From: Oscillospiraceae bacterium
GTDB lineage: Bacteria > Bacillota > Clostridia > Oscillospirales > CAG-272
DNA length: 64,000 bases
Assembly: GCA_015064155.1 (NCBI GenBank)
Contig: SVST01000001.1
Span: 62,001 to 126,000, forward strand
Direction of reading: 5' to 3'
This document shows positions 1 to 8,259 of the stretch, one piece after another (within the stretch, counting starts at the first letter, position 1; the number at the start of each line of letters is the position of its first letter). The notes beneath the pieces are model-generated. The model saw nothing but the letters and a program-made list of their open reading frames with translations, was not told the origin of the DNA and made no database searches. The position numbers were made by a program, and so were the translations under genes.

Positions 1-527
1 TTGATCATGATCGTAAAAACCACCGCCGCCAAAAGGGGAATGATAATCACGAAAACCAGTGCGCTTTTGACGTTCACCGTAAATGCCATGATCATGGCAC
101 CGAATACGATGATTGGCGAGCGTAAAAGCAACCGGAGCGTCATGTTGACGCCCGATTGAAGCTGGTTGATATCCGAGGTCATACGGGTAATCAGCGTGGA
201 AACACCGACGCTGTCGGTTTCGGCATAAGAGAGCTTTTGAATATGCGCAAAGAGATCACGGCGAATTCCCGCGCTGAATCCAACCGCCGCACGAGCCGCA
301 AAATACTGCGCGATGAGGGCGCACGTCAAGCCGATGATGGCAAAGCCTGCCAAAAGGGCGCACATCGAGAAAATATAAGGCTTGTCCCGGTTGGCAATTC
401 CAACGTCAATGATCTCTTTGACAACCAAAGGGACCAGTAAATCAAAGATGGCTTCCAAAAGCTTAAAGAGAGGACTGATTACGCATTCCTTTTTGTAAGG
501 CTTTAAATAAACGAGCAGTCGTTTCAT
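1..527 (-). CDS. ABC exporter permease/ATPase, N-terminal part (cut by window edge)
   Basis: Only the first 175 or so residues are inside the window; the gene runs off the left edge. The protein opens with a short basic stretch (MKRLLVYLKPYKKE), followed by hydrophobic segments and a loop with YAETDSVGVSTLITRMTSD. That is the coupling region of the type I exporter transmembrane domain found in multidrug and lipid ABC half-transporters. An ATP-binding domain is expected to follow but cannot be seen. The ATG at 525-527 is preceded by an AAAGGA ribosome binding site. A TATAAT-like -10 on the minus strand lies at 579-584. Its substrate cannot be told. Such half-transporters usually come in pairs, and the partner would lie to the left. 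Confidence 0.8.
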   Translation of the reverse strand, partial: MKRLLVYLKPYKKECVISPLFKLLEAIFDLLVPLVVKEIIDVGIANRDKPYIFSMCALLAGFAIIGLTCALIAQYFAARAAVGFSAGIRRDLFAHIQKLSYAETDSVGVSTLITRMTSDINQLQSGVNMTLRLLLRSPIIVFGAMIMAFTVNVKSALVFVIIIPLLAAVVFTIMI

Positions 528-644
528 GCTGAGCGTTCCTTTCTCGGTCAACATCGGTGAAAGTATATTAACCTTATTATTATACCTCTTTTTTATGATG
601 AATAATAGAACGTTTTATGAATAAATTCAAAACCTGAGGTGAAC

Positions 645-680
645 AAAAAAGAGCAACGGCATTTTTCGTTGCTCTTTTTA
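645..680. terminator. Bidirectional rho-independent terminator
   Basis: A stem of GAGCAACG (651-658) and CGTTGCTC (667-674) has an A-run on the left and a T-run on the right. It can end transcription from either side; the obvious user is the minus-strand gene at 706-1161. Confidence 0.8.
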
Positions 681-705
681 TGGGGGGGGATCCGCAGACG
701 ATTGC

Positions 706-1161
706 TTATCTTCTCCTTTTTCGTTTTGGCGGGCGTATTCCCAGCATGGCTCCCAGGACTGTACACAGTAAAAAGCCAATGTGTAACAGACAAGAAATCA
801 CCGTGGAATATCCCGAGGATTCGGATTTGAAAAACAGAGAGCCCAAAAGGAAAACCAGCGTGAGCAGAGAGCCTTCGAGCAAGCCGCAAAAAAGTGCCGC
901 ATGACGGCGTATTTTTCCAATGGCAAATCCGCCCGCTACAGCCGATACGGCGGCAATGATAAGTGCCGTTGGGCGAATCAACCGATCCGGATTTGACGTG
1001 AAGCATAAAGCGGCTGCCGTAAAGGTTAAGAGGAAAAGTCCGACCGCAAGCGCGATAACAAGGGCTTTCAGCAAAGACGAAATCCATGACAAAATCGAAT
1101 CGTCAACGGTGTCCTTTGGTGTGTTCCGCGGGACCGAATGTGCGGTTACATGCTTCTTCAT
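706..1161 (-). CDS. TIGR04086-family (YrzE-like) membrane protein
   Basis: This 151-residue protein has a polar N-terminus of about 25 residues, then four hydrophobic segments (roughly residues 26-52, 62-82, 88-110 and 118-140) and a very basic C-terminal tail (PPKRKRRR). Length, topology and position directly downstream of yajC match the TIGR04086 family of small Firmicutes membrane proteins, whose function is unknown. GGAGG sits 6 bases before the ATG at 1159-1161. It probably shares the yajC promoter, with a 79-base gap between the genes, and ends at the terminator at 645-680. Family membership is judged from pattern and neighbourhood only. Confidence 0.7.
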   Translation of the reverse strand: MKKHVTAHSVPRNTPKDTVDDSILSWISSLLKALVIALAVGLFLLTFTAAALCFTSNPDRLIRPTALIIAAVSAVAGGFAIGKIRRHAALFCGLLEGSLLTLVFLLGSLFFKSESSGYSTVISCLLHIGFLLCTVLGAMLGIRPPKRKRRR

Positions 1162-1240
1162 AAAAAACCTCCGTGCGAGCGTGCTTGGTACAGCATATTC
1201 GTACGAAGGTCTTTTTATTCCGTTTTGCCAAAAGGGAAGC

Positions 1241-1570
1241 TCAGTTTTCGGGTTGTTCCGCTTTTACGTCAACGCGGCTGATCGCGGTTTTCAGGATACG
1301 GATCTTGGTGCGCTCGTGGGTGGTTTCGATCACGCAGGTTTCATCCTTGATGCTGACAACTCTGCCGATGATGCCGCCGATGGTGGTAATCTCATCGCCA
1401 ACCGCCAAATTGTTGCGCATGTTTGCATTTTCCTTCTCCTGCTTTTTCGAGGGACGGATTCCCACAAAGTAAGAAATGACGAACATCGCAACCAGCATCA
1501 GGATCATAACAAGACCGCTGGCACCGCCACTGCTTTGCGTCTGTGCTTCCAGAGCAAACGTAAAATTCAT
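1241..1570 (-). CDS. yajC: YajC, preprotein translocase accessory subunit
   Basis: The 109-residue protein has one membrane anchor at about residues 15-37, followed by the family's IRPSKKQEKE-type basic junction. A small soluble domain with VGDEITTIGGIIGRVVSI comes next. Both features are diagnostic of YajC, which associates with SecDF around the SecYEG channel. secD and secF are not in the window; the TIGR04086 gene follows. The ATG at 1568-1570 has a GGAGGA site just upstream. A minus-strand promoter at 1606-1634 fits this gene. Confidence 0.93.
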   Translation of the reverse strand: MNFTFALEAQTQSSGGASGLVMILMLVAMFVISYFVGIRPSKKQEKENANMRNNLAVGDEITTIGGIIGRVVSIKDETCVIETTHERTKIRILKTAISRVDVKAEQPEN

Positions 1571-1605
1571 TGAAAATTCCTCCGTTTCATTATGATATCC
1601 CTATT

Positions 1606-1634
1606 ATTGTAAACTTTTTTCCATGAATAAGCAA
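1606..1634 (-). promoter_or_regulatory. Sigma-A-type promoter for yajC
   Basis: On the minus strand TTGCTT (1629-1634) is separated by 17 bases from TACAAT (1606-1611), about 35 bases upstream of the yajC start codon. Confidence 0.6.
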
Positions 1635-1722
1635 GGGTCAATTTGTAAATATTTTTTGTACAGCGCGTTTTTTGCTCTTTTTTTGAAAAAAACAGAACAA
1701 ACTGAAAATAATAAGAAAAAAC

Positions 1723-1751
1723 TTGCTTTTTTCTCTCGCTTGTGGTATACT
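1723..1751 (+). promoter_or_regulatory. Sigma-A-type promoter for rimM-trmD
   Basis: TTGCTT (1723-1728), a 17-base spacer and TATACT (1746-1751) lie 40 bases upstream of the rimM ATG. It diverges from the yajC promoter in the same intergenic region. Confidence 0.75.
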
Positions 1752-1790
1752 GAGAAAAAGATTCTTAGAAAACGAGGGACACCGACGTAT

Positions 1791-2315
1791 ATGAAGCAAG
1801 CATATTTGGAATGTGGCAAGATTATCAATACACACGGCTTTCGGGGAACGGTCAAGCTGGAGTGCTGGTGCGATTCTCCCGAGGTTTTGAGAGGGCTGAA
1901 GCATTTATGGTTTCGTGTCGGCGAGCAATACAGCGCGCGCCGCGTTTTGCATGCCTCGGTTTTTCGTCAGTTCGTGCTGGCTGATCTGGAGGGAATAGAC
2001 AGTGAGGAGGCGGCGAACGCATTGCGGGGAACCACCGTTTATGCCGCACGCGAGGATTTACCGCTGGCGGATGGCGATGCCTTTATCGTGGATCTGATCG
2101 GACTTCCCGTACGCGATGCCGACAGCGGTGTGCTTTTGGGCGAGCTGGTCGACATCAATACGGCGGGGGTGCGTGATCTGTACGTCGTTCGGACTGCTAC
2201 GGGAGAGTATATGGTTCCTGCCGTTCCCGCGTTTGTGGTGAAGGTGGATGCGGAGGATGCCGTCTATATTCGTCCCATTCCGGGGCTTTTGGACGGAGGT
2301 GCCGAAAACGTATGA
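1791..2315 (+). CDS. rimM: RimM, 16S rRNA processing / 30S maturation factor
   Basis: The 174-residue protein has the RimM opening GKIINTHGFRGTVKLE (residues 7-22) for the beta-barrel N-terminal domain. A C-terminal PRC-barrel half follows, with FIVDLIGLPV and the closing VYIRPIPGLLD. RimM binds ribosomal protein S19 and aids maturation of the 30S head. An upstream in-frame ATG exists at 1623, but the start at 1791 matches the family N-terminus, follows a GAGGGA site and lies just downstream of the promoter. It overlaps trmD by 4 bases, the common rimM-trmD coupling. Confidence 0.93.
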   Translation: MKQAYLECGKIINTHGFRGTVKLECWCDSPEVLRGLKHLWFRVGEQYSARRVLHASVFRQFVLADLEGIDSEEAANALRGTTVYAAREDLPLADGDAFIVDLIGLPVRDADSGVLLGELVDINTAGVRDLYVVRTATGEYMVPAVPAFVVKVDAEDAVYIRPIPGLLDGGAENV

Positions 2316-3022
2316 TGCGCTTTGATATTATGACGCTGTTTCCCGATCTGGTACAGACCGTGCTTGGTGAGAGCATTCTCGGTCGGGCGCAGAAAAACGG
2401 TGCAATCTCGGTCAGAACGCACAATATCCGCGATTATACCGAGGACAAGCACCGTCGCGTGGACGATACCCCTTACGGCGGCGGCAAAGGGATGCTGATG
2501 ATGGCACCTCCCATTTACAACTGCTATCAGGCCGTTTTGAAGCAGCAGGAGGCAGAAGAGCTGAATACAGATATGCGACGCCGTGTCATCTATCTTTCCC
2601 CCATGGGCAAGGTGCTGACGCAATCGCGTGCTGCCGAGCTTGCTCGGGATTATGACAATCTGATTTTGCTTTGCGGACATTACGAGGGTGTTGACCGACG
2701 CATTGTGGACGAAATCGTGGATGAGGAAATTTCGATCGGAGATTTTGTACTCACGGGCGGAGAGATCCCTGCGTGTATTTTGACCGATTGCGTGGCACGC
2801 TTGGTAGACGGCGTTCTTTCGGATGCCGAGTGTTACGAAAAGGAAAGCATTTCCTCGGGAATGTTGGAATATCCTCAATATACCCGTCCCTATGAATATC
2901 ACGGAGTAAAGGTTCCCGACGTGCTTTTGTCGGGGCATCATGCAAATATCGATCAATGGCGCGAGGAGCAGGCGATTTCTTTGACCGAACGGCTGCGTCC
3001 CGAGCTTTTGAAACGGGATTGA
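2312..3022 (+). CDS. trmD: TrmD, tRNA (guanine-37-N1)-methyltransferase
   Basis: The 236-residue protein begins MRFDIMTLFPDLV. It carries the trefoil-knot SAM-binding signatures DTPYGGGKGMLM (about residues 50-61), LCGHYEGVDRR and FVLTGGEIPA, all typical of SPOUT-class TrmD. It methylates G37 next to the anticodon to prevent +1 frameshifting. Two adjacent ATGs exist (2312 and 2315); the second gives the canonical N-terminus. The GGAGGT at 2295-2300 serves either. The rplS gene that often follows trmD is absent; a terminator and then a polymerase-like membrane protein follow. Confidence 0.95.
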   Translation: MMRFDIMTLFPDLVQTVLGESILGRAQKNGAISVRTHNIRDYTEDKHRRVDDTPYGGGKGMLMMAPPIYNCYQAVLKQQEAEELNTDMRRRVIYLSPMGKVLTQSRAAELARDYDNLILLCGHYEGVDRRIVDEIVDEEISIGDFVLTGGEIPACILTDCVARLVDGVLSDAECYEKESISSGMLEYPQYTRPYEYHGVKVPDVLLSGHHANIDQWREEQAISLTERLRPELLKRD

Positions 3023-3029
3023 CGAAATT

Positions 3030-3065
3030 CTCCCCTTACATATTGCGTAAGGGGGGAGTTTTTTT
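3030..3065 (+). terminator. Terminator after trmD
   Basis: CTCCCCTTAC (3030-3039) pairs with GTAAGGGGGGAG (3047-3058, two extra G), followed by seven T. The G-rich 3' arm doubles as the only plausible ribosome binding site of the next gene. Confidence 0.7.
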
Positions 3066-3072
3066 GCGCTTG

Positions 3073-4881
3073 GTGAAAAAAAGCCGGCTGTTCGAGGGAG
3101 CGTGCGGAATATCTGCCGCGCTCGGACGAACCGTTTCCAAAAGCCGAATGATCACTTTTTTGTCAACGCTTTATCCGCGTATCGAACGACGAAGCCGAGA
3201 AAGGGCTTGCTCCTCCCGTCAGATTCGATTCTTTTTGCAATCCGCGGAACAAAGTGCTTTTTTTTCAAGCGGTGAACGCTTGTTACGGTTTCTTGGCTCT
3301 TTGTCGCTTTCCGCCTATGGACGTATGGGTGTGTTTTACGGTGTTTTTTCATCGGTCATACTGCTCACCCGGCAAAAATTTTCACTGCCGGCGACGATGG
3401 TGTCGCTTGGCATCGCGATCGCCTCGATCCCAATTTTGCACGTTGAAAAATCACTGTATACGGAGCTTGAGGACAGTCGGCTTTTAGGCGGCTTTTTGTT
3501 CGATTTTTGCGGCTTTCTTTGCCATGAAGAGCAACGCAAGGTAAAACGCTGTGCGTGGTTTCCTTTATTCGTTGCCTTTTTTGCGGCGGTTTTGGGGATC
3601 TATCTTCCAAGCCGTATTCTTTTCGGGATGCTTGCGGGAGGCATCTTGCTCTATCTGTTGTTCTTGATTCCCGAGCTCGGCGTTTGCGCCGTTTTCTTGG
3701 GATTGCCTTTTTTTCAACAGCTTTCCTCTCCCACGCTTTTTTTGATCCTGTTGAGTCTGCTCACTTGCTTGGCATGGTTGAAAAAGGTGCTTTTGGGGAA
3801 AAGAGTCGCAAGCTTTGATTTTTTGGATCGACTTGTGCTTCTTTTGGTCGTGCTGTATGCGTTGAGTGGGGTCGTCGGAGCCGGGGGGGCGAGCAGCGCG
3901 TGGGAGGGACTTTCCCGTGCCGCCTTGTTGGGCTTCTGGTTTCCCGTTCGAGGCCTCTTGGAAAACGAACGCTGGCAAAGGCGTGCGACGTTTTCCTTGT
4001 GTCTGTCGGCATCCTTTTGTGCATTGTTGGGGATTTTTCAGTATTTTTTTGCCGAACGTGAGCTTTTATGGGTAGACGCATCGCGCTTTTCAAGCCTTGG
4101 AAGCCGCGTGTGCGCCACGTATTCCAACCCCAATTTCCTGGCACTTTTTTTGGTGCTTTCCTTGCCTTTTTTCTTGGGGATCATTTTTAACAAATGCCAC
4201 CGCGCGTGGATTCGAAGCTTGGCAATGCTCGGCTTTTCTGCCGTTTGTCTGTGCCTGATTTTGACCTGGACGCGAGGCGCATGGCTGGGAGCTGCAGGGG
4301 AGGTCGCGGTCTTTTTGCTGCTTTGCGGGAAAGAATCTCTTGCCGTTTTTTTGATGCTTCCGATTCCCGTGGCAGCCGTTCTTCGTTTTTTGCCGTATCC
4401 GGTTCGGTTGCGTTTTTTGAGCATTGGCAGCCTTGGGGAGTCGTCGATCCGTTACCGTCTTTATACGTGGCGCGGAGTGCTTCGGATGCTTTCTGCACAC
4501 CCGTTTGGGATCGGAGTGGGAGAAACCGCCTTTCAGGCAATCTATCCGATCTATGCGGTCAGCGGAACCGAGCGTGTGATGCACGCACACCGCTTGGATC
4601 TGCAGGTTCTGACCGAACACGGCGTGATCGGCTTTTGTGTGTTTCTCCTCTTTTTTCTCCTCATATTGCTTCGCGTGCTTTATGCACTCAAGTGCGCGAA
4701 AGGACAAGCGCGTATCGGTATTTTATCGGCTTTTTGTGCGATTTTGGGGGCAACGGTCATGGGATGCTTCGACTATATCTGGTATCATTTTGGAAATTTT
4801 ACCCTGTTTTTTATGATAGCGGCTTGGTGTTGTGTCAGGTTTTCCAAGGAGGGAGAGGAGGAATATCATGTCAAAGCGTGA
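3073..4881 (+). CDS. O-antigen ligase / Wzy-like polymerase family membrane protein
   Basis: From the chosen GTG start this is 602 residues. About 140 residues are moderately polar, then at least ten hydrophobic helices follow. A large loop near residues 470-520 contains YTWRGVLRMLSAHPFGIGVGE, with conserved Arg and His residues typical of the Wzy_C / O-antigen ligase domain. Such proteins join or polymerise lipid-linked glycans at the outer face of the membrane. Start choice is uncertain: in-frame TTG at 3064 and 3070 and GTG at 3073 all follow the G-run at 3051-3058. The longer frame back to 2956 overlaps trmD and is unlikely. It overlaps the next gene by 14 bases, so the two DUF4330-like proteins are probably co-translated partners. 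Confidence 0.7.
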   Translation: MKKSRLFEGACGISAALGRTVSKSRMITFLSTLYPRIERRSRERACSSRQIRFFLQSAEQSAFFSSGERLLRFLGSLSLSAYGRMGVFYGVFSSVILLTRQKFSLPATMVSLGIAIASIPILHVEKSLYTELEDSRLLGGFLFDFCGFLCHEEQRKVKRCAWFPLFVAFFAAVLGIYLPSRILFGMLAGGILLYLLFLIPELGVCAVFLGLPFFQQLSSPTLFLILLSLLTCLAWLKKVLLGKRVASFDFLDRLVLLLVVLYALSGVVGAGGASSAWEGLSRAALLGFWFPVRGLLENERWQRRATFSLCLSASFCALLGIFQYFFAERELLWVDASRFSSLGSRVCATYSNPNFLALFLVLSLPFFLGIIFNKCHRAWIRSLAMLGFSAVCLCLILTWTRGAWLGAAGEVAVFLLLCGKESLAVFLMLPIPVAAVLRFLPYPVRLRFLSIGSLGESSIRYRLYTWRGVLRMLSAHPFGIGVGETAFQAIYPIYAVSGTERVMHAHRLDLQVLTEHGVIGFCVFLLFFLLILLRVLYALKCAKGQARIGILSAFCAILGATVMGCFDYIWYHFGNFTLFFMIAAWCCVRFSKEGEEEYHVKA

Positions 4882-5365
4882 ATCACGACACCGATTGACG
4901 TGGGTCGATCGGATGCTGATCTGTTTGCTTGCCGTGGGAATTGGTCTGGGGGTATGGTATTGGAAGAGCAGGAAAGACGACGCGCGTTCAAACGCTACGG
5001 TGATCTATACGCTGTGCGTTTCGGATGCGGAGTTGAATTTGCAAGAGGGGGCGGAGTCGTTGATTCCGATTGGCAGTGCCGTTACGAATGCCAACGGAAC
5101 GGCGGTTCTCGGTTATGTGGTCGGTCTGCAAGCACGACCTGCATGGGAGGCAACGGTTTGGGACGAAAAAATTGCATTCGTACAGCTGCCGAATCGCACC
5201 GAGCTGCTCGTGCGTGTACGTGCCGATGCCCAAGAAAAAGAGGGTGACGGCTTTCGCGTTCGGGATATCCGCATCGCCGCCGGCTTGCAGGGGGATTTTT
5301 GTGTAGGTGCGGTCTTTGCAAAAAATGCATCGATTATCCGTGTGGAAAGGGAGATTGCGGAATGA
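4868..5365 (+). CDS. DUF4330-like membrane-anchored protein (first of pair)
   Basis: This 165-residue protein has a basic N-terminus, a single membrane helix at about residues 14-30 (MLICLLAVGIGLGVWYW) and an extracytoplasmic domain. The domain has an IPIGSAVTNANGTAVLGYV-type turn and ends in FAKNASIIRVE. The layout of anchor plus small beta-rich domain with a G-x-V...G pattern resembles DUF4330 proteins, whose role is unknown. The ATG at 4868 follows GGAGGAATATC and overlaps the end of the polymerase-like gene. A 4-base overlap couples it to the next gene, which shares the same architecture. Confidence 0.5.
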   Translation: MSKRESRHRLTWVDRMLICLLAVGIGLGVWYWKSRKDDARSNATVIYTLCVSDAELNLQEGAESLIPIGSAVTNANGTAVLGYVVGLQARPAWEATVWDEKIAFVQLPNRTELLVRVRADAQEKEGDGFRVRDIRIAAGLQGDFCVGAVFAKNASIIRVEREIAE

Positions 5366-5850
5366 AAAACGTAACGAAGCGGAGAGGAAGCATGCTGGAC
5401 CTGTTTTTGATCCTTTTGCTTCTTTTGTGTGTCGTAGGTATGATTTTGAAGGATCGGAATCTTTCCGGGTCGCACGAATCGGAGCAAACGCAGGAATTCG
5501 TCATAACGCTATGCTCGCGGGCAGTGGATGCAAGTGTTTTGGAGTGCATCGAGGTTGGAGAATCGGTGTATGGAAAGGACGGACAGCCGATCGGACGTGT
5601 CTTGGAGGTTGCCTCGGCGGCACAACCCGTTACCTTGATTCGAGATGGCAAGGTGTACGTTGGAGAATGGGACCGCCAACGGCTTTGCAGAGTACAGCTT
5701 CGTGTTTATACGCAGGGAACCGTACGCGACGGCGTTTTTCTTTTGTTGGGACGAATCCCGCTGCCCCTCGGAGGCACAATGATTCTCAAGGGTGCATATA
5801 CCGAGATGGAATATCAGATGCAAAAAGTTGAACCGTCTGCCTCTTCATGA
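5362..5850 (+). CDS. DUF4330-like membrane-anchored protein (second of pair)
   Basis: This 162-residue protein has the same plan as its upstream neighbour. A basic start (MKNVTKRRGS) leads into one membrane helix at about residues 12-28 and then an outside domain. The domain has CIEVGESVYGKDGQPIGRV and a late hydrophobic LPLGGTMILKG segment. The aligned G-x-x-V and I-G-x-V positions suggest an old tandem duplication, though identity is low by eye. Its ATG overlaps the preceding stop (ATGA). I infer a polysaccharide-export or envelope role from the adjoining ligase-like gene; nothing in the sequence shows an enzyme. Confidence 0.5.
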   Translation: MKNVTKRRGSMLDLFLILLLLLCVVGMILKDRNLSGSHESEQTQEFVITLCSRAVDASVLECIEVGESVYGKDGQPIGRVLEVASAAQPVTLIRDGKVYVGEWDRQRLCRVQLRVYTQGTVRDGVFLLLGRIPLPLGGTMILKGAYTEMEYQMQKVEPSASS

Positions 5851-5938
5851 GATCCTTTTTTCTCGGTTTTGGTCGATTTTCTATGGAAAATGCACGAAAA
5901 GTTGCGCGTGGATTGTGAAAAATACGATAGAATGTCTA

Positions 5939-5967
5939 TTGATTTTCGGACGCTTTTTTGATATACT
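5939..5967 (+). promoter_or_regulatory. Sigma-A-type promoter for ptsH
   Basis: TTGATT (5939-5944), a 17-base spacer and TATACT (5962-5967). The leader holds a small hairpin, GGTCTTT/AAAGACC (about 5985-6010), without a T-run. Confidence 0.7.
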
Positions 5968-6034
5968 ATTTACAGATATATTATGGGTCTTTATCTTTGG
6001 ATGAAAGACCACGTTTAGAATTGGAGCGTTTGAT

Positions 6035-6301
6035 ATGATTTCTCGTGACGTTGTTATTACCAATGCCAGCGGCTTGCACGCAAGACCCGCTACGTTTTTT
6101 ATCCAGAAGGCAACCTCTTACCAGGCATCGATTTGGCTGGAAAAGGATGAGCGCAGAGTCAATGCAAAAAGCTTGTTGGGCGTGCTTTCCCTTGGTGTCG
6201 CAAAAGGGATGACCGTAACCTTGATCGCTGACGGTCAAGACGAAAATGCCGCAATTTCGGGCCTTATTGAGCTGATCGACAGCGGATTTTCGGAAATCTG
6301 A
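6035..6301 (+). CDS. ptsH: HPr, phosphocarrier of the PTS
   Basis: The 88-residue protein carries the active-site motif GLHARPA, with the phospho-accepting His at residue 15. It also has the regulatory-serine motif NAKSLLGVLSL, with Ser at about residue 46. Presence of Ser46 implies control by HPr kinase/phosphorylase and CcpA-type carbon repression, as is usual in Firmicutes. It accepts phosphate from enzyme I and passes it to sugar-specific EIIA proteins. ptsI is not next to it. A TTGGAGCG site lies 10 bases before the ATG. Confidence 0.95.
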   Translation: MISRDVVITNASGLHARPATFFIQKATSYQASIWLEKDERRVNAKSLLGVLSLGVAKGMTVTLIADGQDENAAISGLIELIDSGFSEI

Positions 6302-6321
6302 ATAGAAAATCGGATAAGGTG

Positions 6322-6370
6322 TGGGCGGTGTGATAGGCGAATTGAGAGCAGTTCGTGAAGCACCGCCCCA
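6322..6370 (+). terminator. Possible weak terminator between ptsH and uvrC
   Basis: TGGGCGGTG (6322-6330) can pair with CACCGCCCCA (6361-6370; one extra C) across a 30-base loop. There is no clean T-run, so it may be a pause or processing hairpin. Confidence 0.3.
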
Positions 6371-6394
6371 TTTCGTATGGAAAGGAGCGCACTC

Positions 6395-8251
6395 GTGGCA
6401 TTGACGGAGGAAAAGCGAAAATCGCTGTTGGAAAAAGCAAATACGCTTCCGCTGTGTCCGGGTGTGTATATCATGCGCGACCGAGGGGGAAAGGTGATTT
6501 ACGTCGGCAAGTCGCGTAAGCTGAAAAGTCGCGTATCGCAATATTTCCAAAACAGCGAAAAGAACGCCAAAACGGCGCGTATGGTGTCGATGGTAGCCGA
6601 CTTTGACTACTATCTTTGCGACACGGAGATGGAGGCGTTATCACTGGAAAATACGCTGATTAAGCAGTATACGCCAAAGTATAATATTCGCCTCAAGGAC
6701 GCCAAATCCTATCCCTATATCAAGCTGACCGCCGAGGAATATCCCCGCCTTGTGTTTACGCGCAAGCGAGAGAACGATAAGGCAAAGTATTTCGGTCCCT
6801 ATTCGGGGGTGAGCACCGCTATCTCTTTGCTGGAGCTTTTGCGTCGGGTTTTGCGGCTTCCCACCTGCAAACGGCAATTTCCGCGCGATATTGGAAAGGA
6901 ACGTCCGTGTATTTACTACCAGATGGGACGATGCAGCGGTCTTTGTACGGGAAAGGTTACGCGGGACGAGCACGTCCAAGCAATGAAATATGCCGCCGAT
7001 ATTCTCAACGGAAAGGATGCTTCGGTTCGTTGTGAATTGGAGCGCGAGATGTATGCGCATGCCGAGGCAGAGAGATACGAGGCGGCGGCGCAGTGCAGAG
7101 ATACTCTGAATGCGTTGAAAAGCCTGGGAGAAAAACAAAAGGTGGTTGGAAATCCCGATGCCGAGTATGACGTGATTGCCGTTTACAGTGACGATTTCTG
7201 TTCGTGTGTGTCTGTTTTTTACGTTCGCGCAGGCGTTTTGCAGGATAAAGCCGACTACGTGTTCGGTGCCGACAGTATTTTGGAAGCCGAGGATATGAGT
7301 ACCTTCCTTTGCGAGCATTACAAGGCGCGCGAATATATTCCGCCGCAAATTTTGTTGTCCTTTTCGCAAGGTCCGGAGGATCGCGAGATGCTGTCGTCCT
7401 ACCTTTCTCGGCAGGCGGAGCGAAAAATAACGGTGCGTCAGCCCGAGCGAGGAACGCTTCGTACGTTGTGCGAAATGGTGGAAAAGAATGCCGCCGACCG
7501 TGCCAAGCAGTACCGGTTGGATAGCGAACGGAGCGAGGGGACGCTTGTTCGTCTTGCCGAGCTTTTACAGCTGGAAAGCTATCCCACAAGGATCGAGGCA
7601 TACGATATTTCCAACGTCGGCAAGGAGCATCTGACCGCAGGAATGATCGTTTGCCGAGATGGAAAATTTGCGAAGAGTGATTACCGTTCGTTTAAGATTC
7701 GAACGGTGCGGGGAACCACGGATGACTATGCCTCCATGCGGGAGGCAATCGACCGCCGCTTGGCGCATCTTTCCGATGAACAGGGCTCGTTTTCCGAGCT
7801 TCCCGATCTGATCCTTTTGGATGGCGGACGGGGACACGTCGGTGTTGTACGTGCGCTGCTTGCCGAGCGCGGACTTGATCTTCCCGTGTTTGGTATGGTC
7901 AAGGATGATTTTCACAAAACGCGTGCGCTTTGCACCGAGCATGAGGAAATCAGCATTGCCAAGGAGCAGGACGTTTTCTCGTTGATTTATCGGATTCAGG
8001 AGGAGGTCCATCGTTATACGGTGGGCAAAATGGATGCCGCAAAGCGGAAGACCGTGAAAACCTCGGTTCTGACGCGGATTGACGGAATCGGTCCCACAAA
8101 GGCGAAAAAGCTGCTTGCCGCATTCGGCGGAATGAGGGGCTTAAAGCAGGCATCGAAGGAGCAGATTGGTGCCGTTTCGGGCATTTCGGCACGCGATGCC
8201 GAGGCGGTTTGGCAGGATCTGCACCCCTCAAACAAGGAACGAAAGGAGTGA
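6395..8251 (+). CDS. uvrC: UvrC, excinuclease ABC subunit C
   Basis: This 618-residue protein has the GIY-YIG nuclease core (CPGVYIMRD...VIYVGKS, about residues 22-43) for the 3' incision. A UVR motif for UvrB binding lies near residues 200-235 (AERYEAAAQCRDTL). The RNase-H-like C-terminal nuclease includes LILLDGGRGH. Tandem helix-hairpin-helix motifs close it (GIGPTKAKKLLAAFGG). With uvrB and uvrA at 31.6-36.5 kb it completes nucleotide excision repair. The GTG at 6395 follows AAAGGAG by 7 bases and is preferred to the ATG at 6377, which lies in the ribosome binding site itself. rsmD begins 8 bases after the stop. Confidence 0.95.
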   Translation: MALTEEKRKSLLEKANTLPLCPGVYIMRDRGGKVIYVGKSRKLKSRVSQYFQNSEKNAKTARMVSMVADFDYYLCDTEMEALSLENTLIKQYTPKYNIRLKDAKSYPYIKLTAEEYPRLVFTRKRENDKAKYFGPYSGVSTAISLLELLRRVLRLPTCKRQFPRDIGKERPCIYYQMGRCSGLCTGKVTRDEHVQAMKYAADILNGKDASVRCELEREMYAHAEAERYEAAAQCRDTLNALKSLGEKQKVVGNPDAEYDVIAVYSDDFCSCVSVFYVRAGVLQDKADYVFGADSILEAEDMSTFLCEHYKAREYIPPQILLSFSQGPEDREMLSSYLSRQAERKITVRQPERGTLRTLCEMVEKNAADRAKQYRLDSERSEGTLVRLAELLQLESYPTRIEAYDISNVGKEHLTAGMIVCRDGKFAKSDYRSFKIRTVRGTTDDYASMREAIDRRLAHLSDEQGSFSELPDLILLDGGRGHVGVVRALLAERGLDLPVFGMVKDDFHKTRALCTEHEEISIAKEQDVFSLIYRIQEEVHRYTVGKMDAAKRKTVKTSVLTRIDGIGPTKAKKLLAAFGGMRGLKQASKEQIGAVSGISARDAEAVWQDLHPSNKERKE

Positions 8252-8259
8252 GCACCGAC

